NCBI RefSeq assembly: GCF_900113875.1
Contig: NZ_FORA01000001.1
Location: forward strand, 992,001-1,056,000
Source of the DNA: Jannaschia pohangensis
GTDB lineage: Bacteria > Pseudomonadota > Alphaproteobacteria > Rhodobacterales > Rhodobacteraceae
DNA length: 64,000 nucleotides
Direction: 5' to 3'
The position numbers were made by a program, and so were the translations under genes. Shown here piece after piece: positions 60,970 through 64,000 of the stretch; position 1 is the stretch's first letter, and each line of letters begins with the position of its first letter. Under the pieces are notes generated by a model. The model did not search any database. It was not told the origin of the DNA and was given only the letters and a program-made list of their open reading frames with translations.

Positions 60970-61986
60970 CGATATGCCCCCAACCTTAGCAGCGGACTAT
61001 CCTCAAAGCTGCGTTCCAACCGCACATAAGTCGCCAGCGTGCCCAGCGACTTGTGGCCCGACTGCACCTGAATATCCGGCAGGCTCAGGCCGTCCTTGGC
61101 CAGCGACGTGATGCCCCCGGCGCGCAGGGAGTGGCCGCCCATGCAGGCCGGGTCCATGCCCAGTTCCGTCGCCGCGCGCTTCACCACCCGGCCCACGGCA
61201 CCGCCGCGCAGGCGGCCCGCGCGCACGTTGCCGTGGCGGTCCACGCCCCGGAACAGGGCCTCGCCCTGCGCGATGCCAGCGGCGGCGATCCACCGTTCCA
61301 CCGCCAGCACGGGGCAGAAGCGCGGGGCGCTGCGCCGGTACGGGATCGCGTAGGGCAATTCCTCGTCGCCCGCGCGGCTGGTCTTGGACCTGCGCAGCTT
61401 GATCAATAAGCCTTCGTTAGTGATCGTCGCGTAGCCGGACCCCGATCCGCCGGGGCCGAAGTCCAGCCCCACGATTTCCGACCGGCGGCGGCACCCGTAC
61501 ACGCCGACGCAGAGGATCGCGGCGTCGCGGATCGCCCTCACCGTTTCCGGCGAGGCCGCGATGTAGGTGTCGAGGCTGGCGATCAGCAGGGGCCGCTTGC
61601 GCACCGGCTCCGCCCCGTGTTCGGCCCGGATGCCGCGCAACACGCGCTGCACCTCTGGGTGGCGGGCGGGGCTGGGCCTAGTGCCAAGCCCCGGCTCGCC
61701 ATGCGCGTTGCCCTTCCCCAGCGTCTCGAACGTGGCGGTCAGGGCGGCGCAGGCCACCTCGACCGATTGCGGCTTCACCGTCTGCGCGAGGAAGACGAAC
61801 CAGCGGCGCACGTCGCGGTGGTCCGCCTTCCACACATCGGCGGGGGCGCAGAAGTCCGTGAAGCGGCGGAACCAGCGGGTATATTCTCGCAGGGTCTTGG
61901 GGGGCGTAGCCGCTGGTCGTGCGATAGCGACGGGCGGCCTCGTCCAGCGCGACGACGTCGCCGCCGGGGCGTGCGAGGGCGTTCAT
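60966..61986 (-). pseudogene. tyrosine recombinase/integrase with a one-base frameshift
   Basis: The catalytic part is open from 61835 to 60966: Arg in YGCRRRSEIVGL, HxxR in GGHSLRAGG, His in QSGHKSLG and Tyr in LATYVRLE. The N-terminal part starts at 61986 (MNALARPGGDVVALDEAARR) and reaches SGYAP, where a run of six G on the plus strand (61899-61904) shifts the frame. Removing one base restores SGYAPKTLREYTRWF. Either the gene has decayed, or the run is miscounted, or it is read by slippage. Its 3' end overlaps the OLD stop by 4 bp. Confidence 0.8.
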
Positions 61987-62312
61987 GCCGCTTTGTACTT
62001 CAAGCACTGCATCGTGCGGCTGCGCCGCGCCACCACCTTGCCCGCCTCTTTCAGACCGTCCAGCATCGTCTGCACCGCCTCCACGGGCGCGGCGTGGGCG
62101 TCGGCCACCTGCGCGGCGCTGCGATACTTGCCCAGCGACAGGGCCTGCATCACGTCCGCCTCGGTGGGTTCGGGCAGGTCTGCGCGCAACTCGTTCAGGG
62201 TGGCGATCAGCTTGGCCTTGGCGACGCCGGGGTATTCGACCGGCTCCATGCCCTTGATCTTGCGGACGGCGTTGATGCGCTCGACCAGTTGCGCGGCGGA
62301 AATGTTGTCCAT
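61983..62312 (-). CDS. hypothetical protein of the element
   Basis: A 109-residue protein starting MDNISAAQLVERINAVRKIK. The C-terminal half (AAQVADAHAAPVEAVQTMLD then GLKEAGKVVARRSR) looks like a winged helix, so it may be a small regulator. Its stop overlaps the integrase start by 4 bp. Confidence 0.65.
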   Translation of the reverse strand: MDNISAAQLVERINAVRKIKGMEPVEYPGVAKAKLIATLNELRADLPEPTEADVMQALSLGKYRSAAQVADAHAAPVEAVQTMLDGLKEAGKVVARRSRTMQCLKYKAA

Positions 62313-62393
62313 CTGTTGTTCTCCTGTGTGCTGGGGCACTGCGCCCCGGTGCATTCAAGTTGGCAGGAGGTCTCTCGCGGCGAAATGAGCGTT

Positions 62394-62849
62394 CTAGAGA
62401 AAGTCCTGAAACATCAGATTTTTGTTCACTCCGTCTGCGTTCCACTCGATGAATATCCCGCGCATCAGATCGGGAGTCATCAGCAGCGCCTTGCCTTCGC
62501 TGGCGGCGTCGAGCGCGGCGAAGCCGAAAGCCTCGGTCAGAGGGAACGGCAGATCGTTTAGCATGGCCAGCGCCTTGCCGACGAAGACGTACATCGCGGC
62601 GAACTGCATGTATCGGAAGTTGCGATACCACGCCCGCCGGTGCATCGCCTTCTCGCCGTCCAGAATGGCAGTCATACTATCGAAGGTGCGATAGAACCTG
62701 AGTGCAGTATCGGCCTCGGGCAGGTCGCGGATGCGGTGGGCCAGATGATCGACCCACAGAACCACGTCTTCGTGCATCGCGCCGAAGGGCACGCGGTTCG
62801 TGTAGGTCACATCGTCCTTAAGGACGAACTCGCAGTCGTCGGCGTTCAT
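62394..62849 (-). CDS. hypothetical protein of the element
   Basis: A 151-residue soluble protein with no recognised domain (MNADDCEFVLKDDVTYTNRV at the start; aromatic-rich RRAWYRNFRYMQFAAMYVF in the middle). Its first 32 bp overlap the end of the next gene upstream on the same strand. Phage-type gene packing is evident. Confidence 0.65.
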   Translation of the reverse strand: MNADDCEFVLKDDVTYTNRVPFGAMHEDVVLWVDHLAHRIRDLPEADTALRFYRTFDSMTAILDGEKAMHRRAWYRNFRYMQFAAMYVFVGKALAMLNDLPFPLTEAFGFAALDAASEGKALLMTPDLMRGIFIEWNADGVNKNLMFQDFL

Positions 62850-63036
62850 ATTCTTCCTCCAATGCGGGGTCGTCGGGCGGCCCCATGATCGCCCCCAGCT
62901 TCACCAGCCGTCCCGGCGGAGGCGCGGGGCACCGCTGGCCGAACCGATAGGCTGGTGCCCAAACCACGGGGCGCGCCGGGGGCGTTATGCGCGCGGCGGC
63001 CCGCCGCAACTGGCGGGCCATCGAACGGATGCTCAT
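62818..63036 (-). CDS. small basic protein of the element
   Basis: A 72-residue Arg/Pro-rich protein, MSIRSMARQLRRAAARITPP at the start and a charged tail EEEYERRRLRVRP. The start at 63036 overlaps the stop of the upstream gene by 4 bp. No family is recognised. Confidence 0.55.
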   Translation of the reverse strand: MSIRSMARQLRRAAARITPPARPVVWAPAYRFGQRCPAPPPGRLVKLGAIMGPPDDPALEEEYERRRLRVRP

Positions 63037-63791
63037 GCAGGCACGCGGATGCGCAGATTGTCGGCCAGGATCATGCTGTCGCCCGCCTGCTTGCGCGTCA
63101 TGGCAAGCGACAGGACGTGGCTGGGTTTCTCCACATCGGGGGCGGCCATCCGCTCGGTCAGCGGCAACACCTGTTCCAGCGCGCGGTTCAGCAGGCGGTG
63201 CATGTCCCGCCCGTTGGCGATGCGCCCCCATTCCTCGGGCCGGTGGGCCTTGGCATAGGCCCGCAGAGCGCCAGAAACGACCTCTGGGTCGGCACCCGCC
63301 AGCATCCCGACGCCGGGGTCGGCGGCGGCTTGCAGGGGCAGCAGGTTGCCCGCCTTCGCCTGTTCGGTCAGGAAGTCGCGCCGATCGTTCTCGGGCAGGC
63401 TGCGCATGTAGGCCCGCACCTCGCCCGCCTTCACCGCCGTGGCGGCGTCGTCGGGCATGGCGGGGAACAGGGCGCGCTCGCTCCGGTCCATCGCGGCGGC
63501 CTCGGCGTCGGCGTCGGCCAGCATCGCCTTGGCGTCGGAGTGCAGCGCCTTGGCCATACCGGCGATCTTGCGCTTGCGGGCCTCGTTGTTCAGGTCGGGG
63601 TTGGCGGCGACTTCCACCGCCTTGGCGTCGGCCACGGTCAGGGCGTCATGCAGTCCCGACAGGATGGTGCCCAGCTTGTAGGCCGGGGTGCTGGCCACGC
63701 CCCCGTGCGGGATCGCGGCGGCCTTGCCGAGGAAGATGCTGGCCCCGAGAAAGTTCACGGTCAGCGGGATTGTGTCGAATGTGTCTGCCAT
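63033..63791 (-). CDS. hypothetical phage-like protein
   Basis: A 252-residue mostly helical protein (MADTFDTIPLTVNFLGASIF at the start), rich in Ala and Asp, with no catalytic motif that I recognise. Helical Ala-rich proteins of this size occur among phage and gene-transfer structural or scaffold genes, but that is only a guess. Confidence 0.65.
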   Translation of the reverse strand: MADTFDTIPLTVNFLGASIFLGKAAAIPHGGVASTPAYKLGTILSGLHDALTVADAKAVEVAANPDLNNEARKRKIAGMAKALHSDAKAMLADADAEAAAMDRSERALFPAMPDDAATAVKAGEVRAYMRSLPENDRRDFLTEQAKAGNLLPLQAAADPGVGMLAGADPEVVSGALRAYAKAHRPEEWGRIANGRDMHRLLNRALEQVLPLTERMAAPDVEKPSHVLSLAMTRKQAGDSMILADNLRIRVPA

Positions 63792-63842
63792 CTGGTTCGT
63801 CCTTTGTAGGTTAAGCGATCGCCAGAACCGGAGGCAGGCGAC

Positions 63843-64000
63843 CTAGTGGGTTGTGCGGGCCTCGTCGGGAAAGGGTTCGTCCATGGCCGGTTCCAGACCG
63901 GCGCGCTCCATGATGCGCCGCTGATTCCGTTCCAGCACGTCCTGCTCGTAGAGCGCGGACCAAGCCTTGAGGCCGTGGATGCCCGCGTAGTAGGTCTTCT
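63843..64000 (-). CDS. hypothetical protein (5' end beyond the window)
   Basis: The last 51 codons are visible, beginning KTYYAGIHGLKAWSALYEQD and ending PDEARTTH with stop at 63843. No family is recognised. It is on the same strand as the preceding element genes, 51 bp upstream of the 252-residue gene. Confidence 0.6.
   Translation of the reverse strand, partial: KTYYAGIHGLKAWSALYEQDVLERNQRRIMERAGLEPAMDEPFPDEARTTH

Larger units (their letters stand above)
56478..64000. mobile_element. probable integrative element or prophage inserted at tRNA-Gly (right end outside window)
   Basis: The region runs from the 3' end of tRNA-Gly to beyond the window. It carries a tyrosine integrase, a restriction-modification pair, an OLD-family gene and several tightly overlapping unknown genes on the minus strand, with no core gene. 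The OLD gene is clearly more AT-rich than its surroundings. The matching attR repeat of the tRNA end is not in the window, so the boundary is inferred. Confidence 0.65.

Noticed and set aside
59008-61986. complete Gabija system
   Set aside because: The OLD gene resembles GajA, but no UvrD-like GajB gene is adjacent; the uvrD at 48 kb is a housekeeping helicase far away.

Overview
The window is GC-rich alphaproteobacterial chromosome, most likely from the Rhodobacterales (Roseobacter/Rhodobacter relatives). Pointers are a DUF2948 gene, a DksA without a complete zinc site, the Rhodobacter-type mraZ leader, and a DUF1127 gene followed by an array of hairpins with CCTCC loops that matches the CcaF1-CcsR locus of Rhodobacter sphaeroides. 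No species can be named from sequence reading alone.

Layout. 1-4.6 kb is core: a DUF2948 gene, tRNA-Thr(GGT), an Hsp70-like ATPase, a flavin monooxygenase, dksA and a MoxR-type AAA ATPase. 4.6 to about 23.3 kb looks like an accessory island lying between moxR and its usual VWA/CoxE-type partner (25.4 kb). It holds a TetR/hydrolase pair flanked by a degenerate repeat, a large PLP-dependent Orn/Lys/Arg decarboxylase, a complete zinc regulon (zur-znuC-znuB, a ZrgA-like protein, an FtsX-type ABC pair and a DUF3299 protein, with znuA divergent), remnants of three IS3-family elements, and a copper nitrite reductase locus (DUF1858, NnrR-like regulator, pseudoazurin, nirK, nirV). 23.4-33.3 kb is mixed core: GNAT, a DUF2927 lipoprotein, VWA protein, DUF421, M48 peptidase, desaturase, PfkB kinase, a BLUF photoreceptor, three uncharacterised small genes and DUF502.

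33.3-43.8 kb is the division and cell wall (dcw) cluster on the minus strand (mraZ-rsmH-ftsL-ftsI-murE-murF-mraY, then a small membrane protein and murD). A plus-strand gene for a Pro/Trp-rich protein is inserted between mraY and the small membrane protein gene. Upstream of mraZ are three TGGNN repeats at exact 10-bp spacing (a MraZ box), an inverted pair of DnaA-box-like sites, and a leader with a 13-bp hairpin that matches the position of the UpsM sRNA. 44.1-56.4 kb holds apbC, an MFS transporter, the DUF1127/CcsR-like sRNA array, uvrD, two unknown membrane genes, pyruvate carboxylase and an unusual Flp-type pilin with a 200-residue extension.

From tRNA-Gly(GCC) at 56.4 kb to the window end is a probable integrative element or prophage. 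It carries a 5-methylcytosine methyltransferase with a NotI-like endonuclease, an AT-richer OLD-family ATPase/nuclease, a tyrosine integrase broken by one base in a six-base homopolymer, and several unknown phage-like genes. The most interesting parts are the CcsR-like array, the mraZ control region and the defence cargo next to tRNA-Gly.
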